In this document: positions 34,434-41,657 of the stretch, piece by piece
How positions within the stretch are numbered: the stretch's first letter is position 1
How the letters are laid out: each line of letters begins with the position of its first letter
Assembly (NCBI GenBank): GCA_902764875.1
Contig: CACWXP010000001.1
Span: 1 to 64,000, forward strand
Source of the DNA: an uncultured Eubacteriales bacterium
Lineage (GTDB): Bacteria > Bacillota > Clostridia > Christensenellales > Aristaeellaceae
Direction: 5' to 3'
DNA length: 64,000 nt
Position numbers and translations under genes: made by a program
The notes under the pieces: generated by a model
Told to the model about the DNA's origin: nothing
The model's input: only the letters and a program-made list of their open reading frames with translations
The model's database searches: none

Positions 34434-35264
34434 ATGAAAAAGGTTTGGATGATGATTCTTGCACTGGTACTGGCAACGGTTCTGTGCACCGCAGCGGCGG
34501 AAACACCGAAAACGGAAGTGGTGGTATTCGCGGCCGCGTCCATGACCGAAACCCTGACGGAGATTGAAGCTCTGTATGAAAAAGCAAATCCGGAGATTGA
34601 CCTGATTTTCAACTTTGATTCTTCGGGCACATTGAAGACGCAGATTCAGGAAGGCGCGGTGTGCGATCTGTTTATATCCGCCGGACAGAAACAGATGAAC
34701 CAGCTGGACATCACCAGGGACGAAGAGAAGAATCCGGAGCGGCTGGACTTCGTGCTGGAGGAAAGCCGGATCGACCTGCTGGAAAACAAGGTGGCGCTGG
34801 TTGTGCCGGCGGACAATCCGAAGGGAATCGAAAGCTTTGACGCCCTGGTGACCCTGCTGAAGGACGGAGACGTGCTGATGGCTATGGGCAATTCCGACGT
34901 GCCGGTGGGACAGTATACGCAGAAGATCCTGGCCTTCTATGAACTGAACGAAGAGGAACTGGCCAAAGCCGGCAAGATCACCTACGGCTCCAACGTGAAA
35001 GAAGTGACCACCCAGGTGGTGGAAGGCAGCGTGGACTGCGGAGTCGTTTACGGTACGGACGCTTTCAGCGCCGGACTGGGCGTCATTGATACCGCAACGG
35101 CCGAGATGTGCGGCCAGGTGATTTATCCCGCGGCGGTGATGAAGAACAGCACCGTGCCGGAAGCCGCGCAGGCGTTCCTGGATTACCTGCGGGGAGAAGA
35201 GGCAACAAAGATCTTTGAAGGAGTCGGGTTCACGGGTATACCCGCTGAAACCCCAGAAAAGTAA
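34434..35264 (+). CDS. modA: molybdate ABC transporter substrate-binding protein
   Basis: Secreted molybdate/tungstate-binding protein of 276 residues. The signal peptide ends near LCTAAAETPK with no lipobox cysteine. Oxyanion contacts are typical: FAAASMTETLTEI, FNFDSSGTLKTQIQEGA, DLFISAGQKQMNQL and the later QVVEGSVDCGVVYGTDA. The ATG at 34434 has GAGGAGG 8 bases upstream; an in-frame ATG at 34404 lacks one. The stop overlaps the modB start by one base (TAATG). The gene supplies molybdenum for the two hydroxylases of the island and may be co-regulated with selenium genes through the upstream motif. Confidence 0.95.
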   Translation: MKKVWMMILALVLATVLCTAAAETPKTEVVVFAAASMTETLTEIEALYEKANPEIDLIFNFDSSGTLKTQIQEGAVCDLFISAGQKQMNQLDITRDEEKNPERLDFVLEESRIDLLENKVALVVPADNPKGIESFDALVTLLKDGDVLMAMGNSDVPVGQYTQKILAFYELNEEELAKAGKITYGSNVKEVTTQVVEGSVDCGVVYGTDAFSAGLGVIDTATAEMCGQVIYPAAVMKNSTVPEAAQAFLDYLRGEEATKIFEGVGFTGIPAETPEK

Positions 35265-35938
35265 TGGATCTGTTTCCGCTTTGGAATTCTTTGCGGATCG
35301 CCGCAATCAGCAGTGTCATTGTGTTTTTCACGGGCATCTTTGCCGCCTACAAGGTGGCAAAGATGCCCCGCATTGTCAAAGGTATCCTGGACGTGATTCT
35401 GACGCTGCCGATGGTATTGCCGCCCACCGTATGCGGCTATTTTCTTCTGCTCATTTTCGGAGCACGGCGTCCGGTGGGACAGTTTTTGATGCAGTTTGGC
35501 ATTAAAATCGTGATGAATTGGCCGGGGGGCGTCGCGGCGGCAGTGGTGGTGGCTTTTCCGCTGATGTACCGGACGGCACGGGGCGCCTTTGAAAGCTTCG
35601 ACCAGAATCTGACCTGGGCCGGGCAAACGCTGGGCCTTTCAAATACCTGGATTTTCTGGAAGGTTCGCATGCGGGCCTGCCGGCAGGGGATCCTGGCCGG
35701 AACGGTATTGGCCTTTGCGCGGGCACTCGGGGAATACGGAGCGACCAGCATGCTGATTGGGTATACACCCGGCCGGACCGCCACGGTTTCCACCACAGTC
35801 TATCAGCTTTGGCGGACCAACGATGAGCAGGGCGCTTTTTTCTGGGTGATGGTGAACCTGGCGATCTCGGCGGCGGTGCTGCTGACGGTGAATATGCTGG
35901 AGAAGAAGAACGGGAGGCTGAAATGGCGCTCGAAGTAG
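35264..35938 (+). CDS. modB: molybdate ABC transporter permease
   Basis: A 224-residue inner-membrane permease with five to six spans, the usual ModB length. It contains LPMVLPPTVCGYFLLLIFG and the EAA-type loop ARALGEYGATSMLIGYTPGRT, which is the strongest ModB/CysT marker. The ATG overlaps the modA stop, and its own 3' end overlaps modC by 16 bases, giving translational coupling across all three genes. Confidence 0.95.
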   Translation: MDLFPLWNSLRIAAISSVIVFFTGIFAAYKVAKMPRIVKGILDVILTLPMVLPPTVCGYFLLLIFGARRPVGQFLMQFGIKIVMNWPGGVAAAVVVAFPLMYRTARGAFESFDQNLTWAGQTLGLSNTWIFWKVRMRACRQGILAGTVLAFARALGEYGATSMLIGYTPGRTATVSTTVYQLWRTNDEQGAFFWVMVNLAISAAVLLTVNMLEKKNGRLKWRSK

Positions 35939-36966
35939 ACATTGAGAAGAGGCTCGGATCATTTCACCTCCGCGCCGCTTTTTCCTGCGGGCGGGAATTC
36001 ATGGGCATCCTGGGCGCCTCCGGCTGCGGCAAGAGCATGACGCTGAAATGCATTGCGGGGATTGAAAAACCGGACCGGGGACGGATTGTGCTGGATGGGA
36101 GGGTGCTGTTCGATTCGGAAAAGCGGATCAACCTGCCGCCGCAGCAGCGCCGGGTCGGGTATCTTTTTCAGGATTACGCGCTGTTTCCGGGCATGACGGT
36201 GCGGCAGAATATCCAGTGCGGCCTGCACCGGGAGAAGGATAAACAGAAACGCGAGAAACGGTCAGACGACATGCTGGAACTGCTGCGGCTTCGGGAGGTT
36301 GCTTCCCTGCAGCCCGAAGCCCTTTCCGGAGGCCAGGCTCAGCGGGCAGCTTTGGGCAGGATTCTGGTGAACGAGCCTGATCTGCTGATGCTGGACGAAC
36401 CGTTCTCCGCGCTGGACAGCTTTTTGCGACTGAAACTGCAGACGGAACTGAAAGCGCTATTGACCGGATACGACCGGGGCATTCTGATGGTGACCCACGA
36501 CCGGGACGAAGCATTCCGGATGTGCGAACGGCTGGGCGTGATGGAGCAGGGGCAGATGCAGACCGTGAAGGGGACGAAAGAACTCTTCTCGGACCCGGAA
36601 ACCCGGGCGGCGGCCGTGCTGACCGGATGCAAAAACATTGCGGAAGCCCAAAAAACCGGGGAACATGAAGTGGCTGTTCCAGAATGGGGCATCCGCCTGA
36701 CAACCGGGAAACCGGTTCGTGACGGCCTGAAAGCCATCGGCATCCGGGCCCATGATTTTCATCCGGATACAAAGGAAAACTGTTTTCCAGTCCGGATTCT
36801 GCGGGAAACGGAAGAACCTTTTGAGTGGATCAGCGAGTTCCGCTATGAGCATCAGGCGGCCGGAAGCCCGGCTGTCTGGCGGCGGTATCCCCGGGAGTTC
36901 CGAACAAGCGAACCGCCGAAGCAACTGGGCGTTGCTCCGGCGGATGTGCTGCTGCTGTATGAATAA
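35923..36966 (+). CDS. modC: molybdate ABC transporter ATP-binding protein
   Basis: A 347-residue ATPase. Walker A is LGASGCGKSM, Q-loop FQDYALFPG, signature LSGGQAQRAALGR, Walker B LLMLDEPFSALD, and the switch His is in VTHDRDEAF. The C-terminal third is a regulatory region without clear duplicated Mop domains. The start lies inside modB. It is convergent with the DUF3343 gene, whose stop is only 9 bases downstream, and no terminator hairpin is evident between them. A generic sulfate or spermidine ATPase is possible by domain alone, but modA and modB settle the role. Confidence 0.93.
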   Translation: MALEVDIEKRLGSFHLRAAFSCGREFMGILGASGCGKSMTLKCIAGIEKPDRGRIVLDGRVLFDSEKRINLPPQQRRVGYLFQDYALFPGMTVRQNIQCGLHREKDKQKREKRSDDMLELLRLREVASLQPEALSGGQAQRAALGRILVNEPDLLMLDEPFSALDSFLRLKLQTELKALLTGYDRGILMVTHDRDEAFRMCERLGVMEQGQMQTVKGTKELFSDPETRAAAVLTGCKNIAEAQKTGEHEVAVPEWGIRLTTGKPVRDGLKAIGIRAHDFHPDTKENCFPVRILRETEEPFEWISEFRYEHQAAGSPAVWRRYPREFRTSEPPKQLGVAPADVLLLYE

Positions 36967-36975
36967 TACCGGCTG

Positions 36976-37212
36976 TCAGAGATTCGACCAAAGGATCTGA
37001 TAGCCGTCTTCTTCCTCCAACGCGATCTGTTCCGATTCCTCCGTGCGCGGAATCTGCTCCGCGTCCTGCGCTTCCACGCGGACACAGGTGCCGCAGCTGC
37101 TGCTGAGCTTCCGGGGAACCGGCATCATTTTTGCGGGAAGACCGGCGCGGTCGCACAGCTTTTTGCAGTGCATGGCGCCGAAATGGGAAAAAAACGTGGC
37201 AATATAAATCAT
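36976..37212 (-). CDS. DUF3343 small protein, putative Se/S carrier-like
   Basis: A 78-residue protein. MIYIATFFSHFGAMHCKKLCDRAG followed by PAKMMPVPRKLSSSCGTCVR is the DUF3343 pattern, with a CGTC pair near residues 40-43 that could carry sulfur or selenium as a persulfide or perselenide. The acidic tail is not conserved. Its ATG overlaps the yedF stop (ATGA), so it is translated with yedF. The family is named a putative Se/S carrier on the basis of this neighbourhood; direct function is unproven. Confidence 0.85.
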   Translation of the reverse strand: MIYIATFFSHFGAMHCKKLCDRAGLPAKMMPVPRKLSSSCGTCVRVEAQDAEQIPRTEESEQIALEEEDGYQILWSNL

Positions 37213-37415
37213 TTCTGAATCTTCAGGGTGAATTCTCCGTTCGATTCGGTCACCGAGACGGTGTAGCCCTGGTGCTCCGCGTAGCGGGTCACATTCTCCT
37301 TTGACACACGGTTGTCCACCGTGATTTCGTATTCTTTGCCGCCGCTTTTCATGGCCTTGCTGATCATCATGACCGGTTCGGGACAGGAAAGGCCGCACGC
37401 ATCCAATTTTACCAT
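37209..37415 (-). CDS. yedF: YedF/TusA-like selenium metabolism protein (short form)
   Basis: A 68-residue TusA-fold protein with the sulfur-accepting cysteine in LDACGLSCPEPVM (CPEP motif). Full-length YedF proteins of Clostridia are about 200 residues with a DsrE-like C-terminal half; here only the TusA half is present, and the DUF3343 protein fused by overlap may stand in for part of it. GAGGAGAATG-type spacing precedes the ATG. It is probably a carrier of activated selenium or sulfur between the YedE importer, the desulfurase-like enzyme and SelD. Confidence 0.88.
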   Translation of the reverse strand: MVKLDACGLSCPEPVMMISKAMKSGGKEYEITVDNRVSKENVTRYAEHQGYTVSVTESNGEFTLKIQK

Positions 37416-37450
37416 AAATCCATTCTCCTCACTACAGATTTTTCCGGGTT

Positions 37451-37475
37451 ATATACCGCCCTGCGGGCGGTATAT
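37451..37475. other. perfect 11-bp hairpin between yedE and yedF
   Basis: ATATACCGCCC pairs with GGGCGGTATAT around a TGC loop. Neither side is followed by a T-run, so it is not a standard terminator; it may set relative expression of yedE and yedF or protect transcript ends. Confidence 0.6.
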
Positions 37476-37514
37476 TAAAACCTTACTTTGAACGACACTG
37501 ACAGAAAACGGCTG

Positions 37515-38621
37515 TCAGCCTTTTGCTTTGCCGGAGCGGATATTGAATTCACCGATGGCGGTCACGACGATGATTCCGATGATGACCGCGATCTTGCCGT
37601 TGTCCGTCGGGCCGGCACCGCTGGAGGCCAGGCCGAAATTGTGGGCGAAGGCAGCGCCGAGCAGAAGTCCCACGACGGTCAGGGCGCTGTCCGTATTGCC
37701 TTCACCGGCCAGCACCAGCTGACGGAGGGGGCAGCCGCCCAGCAGTACGCAGGCGAAACCGACCAGGAGCATACCGAGGGCGTTCCAGACACCGTCCATA
37801 TGGGCCACCGGCTGGGCTTCAAAGCCGAGGGTGAAATAGGTTCCGGAGAAAGCGGCTGTGAAGACCAGGTTGGCGGCGAGCGCTGCGGCGAAGATCGCGA
37901 CAAAACCGAGCAGGAGCTTGAACTCTTTAAAGAGGATCGCATCCCGGATGCCGCCGACCATGCACAGGCGGGTCCGCTGTGCCAGACCGCCGACGATCAG
38001 ACCGGCGAGGAGGCTGATCCAGGTGGCCGCGTGCAGCAGACCGGGGCCGGGATTGGGATTCTCTTCCGTTGCTGCCGTGAACTTCAGAAGGGAAGGAACC
38101 GCGAGCAGCAGGATGAGCAGTACCACTGCGATGGCGGGCATGGCCGAACCTTCTGACACGGGAAGCCGGTAGGTCCTCTTCAGGGAATAACCGCGCTTCA
38201 GGTAGAGCACGCCGCATCCGATGCCGGCGGCAAAACCGACGAGGCCGAGAATCGCGTTGAGGTCACCACCCGCCAGACGGAGAATCATGCGGAAGGGGCA
38301 GCCGAGGAACATCAGGCAGCCGATCATGGCGAAGAAACCGAGAACCAGCCGCGTCATCGGCGAGCTGCCGCCGCGGGGTGAAAATTCCTTTTTTGCCAGC
38401 GAAAGCAGGAAACTGCCGAGAATAATCCCGATGATTTCCGGGCGCAGATACATAACGCCTTTTGCGCTGTGGAGTCCCAGGGCGCCGGCTGTATCCCGGA
38501 TAAAACAGGCGATACAGAAGCCCATGTTTTTCGGATTGCCCAGCAGCACCAGCGCGGAGGCGATGACGCCGATGACCAATCCGGCAATGATGATCATCCA
38601 TTTTTCCTTTGCGACTTTCAT
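37515..38621 (-). CDS. yedE: YedE-related selenium metabolism membrane protein
   Basis: A 368-residue membrane protein with about ten spans, YeeE/YedE (DUF395) family. Conserved cysteine patches are CIACFIRDTAGALGLH, LGCPFRMILRLAGGDLNA, RLCMVGGIRD and LGGCPLRQLVLAGEGNTDSA; cysteines in such motifs pass thiosulfate in YeeE, and here probably a selenium or sulfur species. It continues into yedF and the DUF3343 gene, so the three form an operon. A long near-palindrome and a promoter region shared with the divergent desulfurase-like gene lie upstream. The substrate, selenium or sulfur, is inferred from context. Confidence 0.92.
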   Translation of the reverse strand: MKVAKEKWMIIIAGLVIGVIASALVLLGNPKNMGFCIACFIRDTAGALGLHSAKGVMYLRPEIIGIILGSFLLSLAKKEFSPRGGSSPMTRLVLGFFAMIGCLMFLGCPFRMILRLAGGDLNAILGLVGFAAGIGCGVLYLKRGYSLKRTYRLPVSEGSAMPAIAVVLLILLLAVPSLLKFTAATEENPNPGPGLLHAATWISLLAGLIVGGLAQRTRLCMVGGIRDAILFKEFKLLLGFVAIFAAALAANLVFTAAFSGTYFTLGFEAQPVAHMDGVWNALGMLLVGFACVLLGGCPLRQLVLAGEGNTDSALTVVGLLLGAAFAHNFGLASSGAGPTDNGKIAVIIGIIVVTAIGEFNIRSGKAKG

Positions 38622-38640
38622 TTCATGTCACTCCCTGTTT

Positions 38641-38673
38641 TTGTTTATGCGAAAAAGCTTTTCGAATAAACAA
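38641..38673. promoter_or_regulatory. 33-nt near-perfect palindrome upstream of yedE
   Basis: The arms TTGTTTAT/ATAAACAA and CGAAAA/TTTTCG are separated by a single mismatch, centred on AGC at 38656-38658. It ends 20 bases before the yedE start, in its 5' leader. It could be an operator or an RNA hairpin covering the leader. Confidence 0.65.
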
Positions 38674-38708
38674 AGGATATCATTCCAGAGGCCTCAAGTC
38701 CAATATCA

Positions 38709-38720
38709 TTTATCAGGATT
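38709..38720 (+). promoter_or_regulatory. TTTATCAGGATT operator-like motif
   Basis: It contains the same TATCAGGATT decamer found before modA (34335-34344) and the TTTATCA half-site, here overlapping the first two bases of the -35 box of the promoter at 38719. A TGATA half-site follows at the -10. Confidence 0.55.
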
Positions 38721-38747
38721 GGAAACGGATTTATTATGTGATATAAT
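38719..38747 (+). promoter_or_regulatory. promoter of the cysteine-desulfurase-like gene
   Basis: TTGGAA (38719-38724), 17-base spacer, TATAAT (38742-38747), 22 bases before the start codon. Confidence 0.65.
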
Positions 38748-38769
38748 AAAAGCGGAGGTTGGGAACGAC

Positions 38770-39948
38770 ATGCAAAAGATTTACCTGGATCAGGCCAGCA
38801 CCAGTTTTCCGAAGGCACCCGGTACGGCGGACGCCGTTTACCGCTACATGACGGAGTGCGGATGCAATACGGGCCGCGGCGGTTACGCGGGAGCCTATTT
38901 GGCGGAAGAAGTTGTATACGATACGCGTGTGCTGCTGCGGAGGTTGTTTTGCGGGGACGAACCGGAGATCTCACCGAAGAATGTGGTTTTCACCAGAAAC
39001 ATCACGGAAAGCCTGAACGTTCTGATGAAGGGCCTTCTGCGGCCGGGAGACCATGTGCTGGTTTCCTCCATGGAACACAATGCTGTGATGCGGCCGCTGG
39101 TACAGCTGGAGAAACAGGGGATCCGCTTCACACGCATTCCGTGTGCCGCGGACGGAACCATGGATCCGGCTGACGCCGAATCCCGGATGGAATCCTCGAC
39201 AAAAGCTTTGGTCATGCTGCACGCCAGCAACGTCTGCGGCACGGTGCTGCCTGCCGCTGAAATCGGCGCGCTCTGCCGGAGACGGGGAATCTTCTTTATC
39301 CTGGATACGGCTCAGACAGCAGGCGTTCTGCCTGTGAATATGAAAGAAATGAACATTGATGCGCTGGCATTTACCGGACATAAGGGACTGCTGGGCCCTC
39401 AGGGAACCGGGGGATTCCTGATCCGGGACGGGCTGGCGGGTGACGTGGAACCGCTGATTGCCGGCGGGACCGGCAGCATCAGCCACACGGAGGACATCCC
39501 GGATTTCCTGCCGGACCGGTTTGAGGCGGGGACACTGAATCTTCCCGGAATCGCGGGACTGCAGGCGTCCGTTTCCTGGCTGATGGAGCAGCCGGAGGGG
39601 TACGTGTTGGCGCATGAACTGCAGCTGACGGAGCGTTTCCTACGCTCCATGGAACCGCTGGAGGAAGAAGGGCGGCTTCGCATTATCGGAAGACATGATA
39701 CTTGTCAGCGGGTCGGCGTAGTCTCTGTTCTTCCGCTTCATTTGGATCCGGCGGAATTCGCTTTCCGGCTGGATGAGGAATATGGCATTGCGACGCGGGT
39801 CGGGCTGCACTGCGCGCCTTCCGCGCACAGGACACTGGGAACCTGGCCAACGGGAACCGTGCGGTTCTCCTTCGGAGCGTTCAATACGGCAGTCGAGATC
39901 GACGAAGCGGTTCAGGCTGTGACGGTCCTCTGCCGTGCAGAAAAGTAA
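38770..39948 (+). CDS. aminotransferase class V, cysteine desulfurase-like
   Basis: A 392-residue PLP enzyme of the NifS/CsdA fold: YLDQASTSFPKAP, NTGRGGYAGAYLAEEVVYDTR, VFTRNITESLNVLMKG, SSMEHNAVMRPL, FILDTAQTAGV and the PLP lysine in AFTGHKGLLGPQGTGG. The C-terminal region has RVGLHCAPSAHRTLGTWPTGTVRFSFG, whose Cys fits the sulfur- or selenium-accepting position of group II desulfurases. The ATG at 38770 follows CGGAGG. It diverges from the yedE operon and is followed by a LysR regulator, so its likely job is delivering selenium or sulfur from (seleno)cysteine to SelD or to Moco maturation. Confidence 0.9.
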   Translation: MQKIYLDQASTSFPKAPGTADAVYRYMTECGCNTGRGGYAGAYLAEEVVYDTRVLLRRLFCGDEPEISPKNVVFTRNITESLNVLMKGLLRPGDHVLVSSMEHNAVMRPLVQLEKQGIRFTRIPCAADGTMDPADAESRMESSTKALVMLHASNVCGTVLPAAEIGALCRRRGIFFILDTAQTAGVLPVNMKEMNIDALAFTGHKGLLGPQGTGGFLIRDGLAGDVEPLIAGGTGSISHTEDIPDFLPDRFEAGTLNLPGIAGLQASVSWLMEQPEGYVLAHELQLTERFLRSMEPLEEEGRLRIIGRHDTCQRVGVVSVLPLHLDPAEFAFRLDEEYGIATRVGLHCAPSAHRTLGTWPTGTVRFSFGAFNTAVEIDEAVQAVTVLCRAEK

Positions 39949-40002
39949 GGCACGATCGTGATTCCATAACATACGAATCGACAGGAGGTCAGGGAGATTC
40001 AC

Positions 40003-40911
40003 ATGGAACTGAAACATCTGGTATCTTACGCAAGTGTCGTTCGGCTGGGGAGCTTCAGCCGCGCCGCTGAGGAACTTTATATTGCCCAGCCGACGATCAG
40101 CCTGCATGTTCGGCAGCTGGAGGAAGAACTGCAGACGAAACTGCTGATCCGGACCACAAAGAACATTGAACTGACGGAAAAGGGCCGGGAAGTCTATGAA
40201 TGCGCGATGAGCATCCTGCAGCTCCGGGACCGGATTCTTGAAAAATGCTCCGACGGTGAGACAAGAATTATCCGTCTGGGCGCTTCCACCATTCCGTCCG
40301 CGTATATTCTGCCGGAAGTGTTGCCCGCCTACGCCAAACGACATCCGTCCACCTATTTCACGATTGACCAGGGGGACAGCAGGTCCGTAGCCGAAAAACT
40401 GACCGAAGGCGTCATTGACATTGGACTGATCGGCATGAAACCTTCCTCGTCGGAGCTTTCCGCGGAACCTTTTTATGAAGACACTGTCGTCATCATCACG
40501 CCTGTGCGGGAACCGTTTCTATCCATGAAGGAAAACGGCACTGCCACGCTGCAGAAACTGTTTGAGGCGCCCGTGATCCTGCGGGAGGAGGGCAGCGGAA
40601 GCCTGAAAGCGGCGGATGCTTTTCTGGCGAATGCGGGATATTCCGAAGGCGACCTGCAAGTGGCCGCGCGGACCAACGATCCGGAAGCCATCAAAAACCT
40701 TGTGGCGCAGGGACTGGGTATTTCCATGATCTCTTCCAAGGCAGCGGAAAACTACAGCAGGGAAAACCGGCTGCTCGTGTTTTCCTTTCCGGAGGTTTCC
40801 GGCAGCCGGACGCTTTACATCGCGACAAGGAAGCATGCGGTACTCGGAGAGCGGGCAAGAGATTTCCTGCGGTATATCCGGCAGTTTTACGCAATCCCCA
40901 AAGGTCTGTAA
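40003..40911 (+). CDS. LysR family transcriptional regulator linked to selenium metabolism
   Basis: A 302-residue LysR protein. The N-terminal winged helix-turn-helix covers about residues 1-60 (LVSYASVVRLGSFSRAAEELYIAQPTISLHVRQLEEEL), followed by a linker helix and two substrate-binding lobes (RLGASTIPSAYILPEVL, GDSRSVAEKLTEGVIDIGLIG, NLVAQGLGISMISSKAA). GGAGG lies upstream of the ATG. Its position next to the desulfurase-like gene and yedE suggests that it controls selenium or purine genes and that its sites may be the TTTATCAGGATT motifs at 34335 and 38709. The inducer is unknown. Confidence 0.92.
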   Translation: MELKHLVSYASVVRLGSFSRAAEELYIAQPTISLHVRQLEEELQTKLLIRTTKNIELTEKGREVYECAMSILQLRDRILEKCSDGETRIIRLGASTIPSAYILPEVLPAYAKRHPSTYFTIDQGDSRSVAEKLTEGVIDIGLIGMKPSSSELSAEPFYEDTVVIITPVREPFLSMKENGTATLQKLFEAPVILREEGSGSLKAADAFLANAGYSEGDLQVAARTNDPEAIKNLVAQGLGISMISSKAAENYSRENRLLVFSFPEVSGSRTLYIATRKHAVLGERARDFLRYIRQFYAIPKGL

Positions 40912-40953
40912 ACAAATCGGAAAGATTTTAACACTTTTGCCATCATTCCTTAC

Positions 40954-40982
40954 TTGAATTTTGTCAGATATCAGCGTATAAT
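40954..40982 (+). promoter_or_regulatory. promoter of the xpt/nucleoside transporter operon
   Basis: TTGAAT (40954-40959), 17-base spacer, TATAAT (40977-40982). A second TATAAT lies about 20 bases further on. No purine riboswitch is recognisable in the leader. Confidence 0.75.
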
Positions 40983-41026
40983 TTTCATCAATCCCGGGTA
41001 TAATGTTCGTGTTTTGGGAGGGCGTC

Positions 41027-41611
41027 ATGGAAGCGTTACGCCAGATGATTCTGGAAAAGGGCAAAGGAATCGGGAACGATATCGTGAAGGTGGACATGTT
41101 CCTGAACCACCGGATCGACACGGCTTTACTGTTTCAGATGGGGGAAGCCTGGGCAGACGAGTTCCGGGACGAAAAACCGGAGTTGGTTCTGACTGTCGAG
41201 GCCAGCGGCATCGCGATGGCCGTTTCCGCAGCCCACGCGCTGGGGGATATCCCGGTGGTGTTCGCCAAGAAAAGCGCTACCGCCGTGCAGAATCAGGATG
41301 TGGTGCAGGCGCCGGTCTACTCCTTCACCCACAAAACCCAGAACATGATCCGGATTGAAAAACAATACCTGCCGGAAGGCGCCCGGGTGCTGATCATTGA
41401 CGACTTCCTGGCAGACGGCCAGGCCGCCCGCGGCCTGATGAACCTGTGTTGGCAGCAGGGCGCCGTGGTTGTGGGCGTCGGGATCGCGGTGGAAAAAGGT
41501 TTCCAGCCCGGCGGGAAAGTGCTCCGGGAATCCGGGGTACATGTGAAGTCATTGGCAATCGTTGACCGGATTGAGGACGGGAACATCGTTCTCCGGCCGG
41601 AGGACGACTGA
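41027..41611 (+). CDS. xpt: xanthine phosphoribosyltransferase
   Basis: Salvages xanthine to XMP using PRPP; 194 residues, as usual for XPRT. N-terminal LRQMILEKGKGIGNDIVKVDMFLNHRID, the type I phosphoribosyltransferase site VLIIDDFLADGQAARG, and LTVEASGIAMAVSAAHALG with FAKKSATAVQ support it. The start at 41027 follows GGGAGGG. It opens an operon with a purine-nucleoside-type BMP transporter, so salvage is placed directly beside the catabolic island. A weak hairpin (TGATC/GATCA plus T6) follows the stop. Confidence 0.95.
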   Translation: MEALRQMILEKGKGIGNDIVKVDMFLNHRIDTALLFQMGEAWADEFRDEKPELVLTVEASGIAMAVSAAHALGDIPVVFAKKSATAVQNQDVVQAPVYSFTHKTQNMIRIEKQYLPEGARVLIIDDFLADGQAARGLMNLCWQQGAVVVGVGIAVEKGFQPGGKVLRESGVHVKSLAIVDRIEDGNIVLRPEDD

Positions 41612-41632
41612 TCCAATAGATCATCATTTTTT
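41609..41632 (+). terminator. weak terminator or pause site between xpt and the BMP gene
   Basis: A 5-bp stem TGATC/GATCA with a CAATA loop, then TCATTTTTT. Short, so probably partial. Confidence 0.35.
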
Positions 41633-41657
41633 AGGAGAAAGAGGAGGAAACGAACAC

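Noticed and set aside
37451-37475. Terminator between yedE and yedF
   Set aside because: The stem is perfect but no T-run follows on either strand, and both genes appear to be in one operon.
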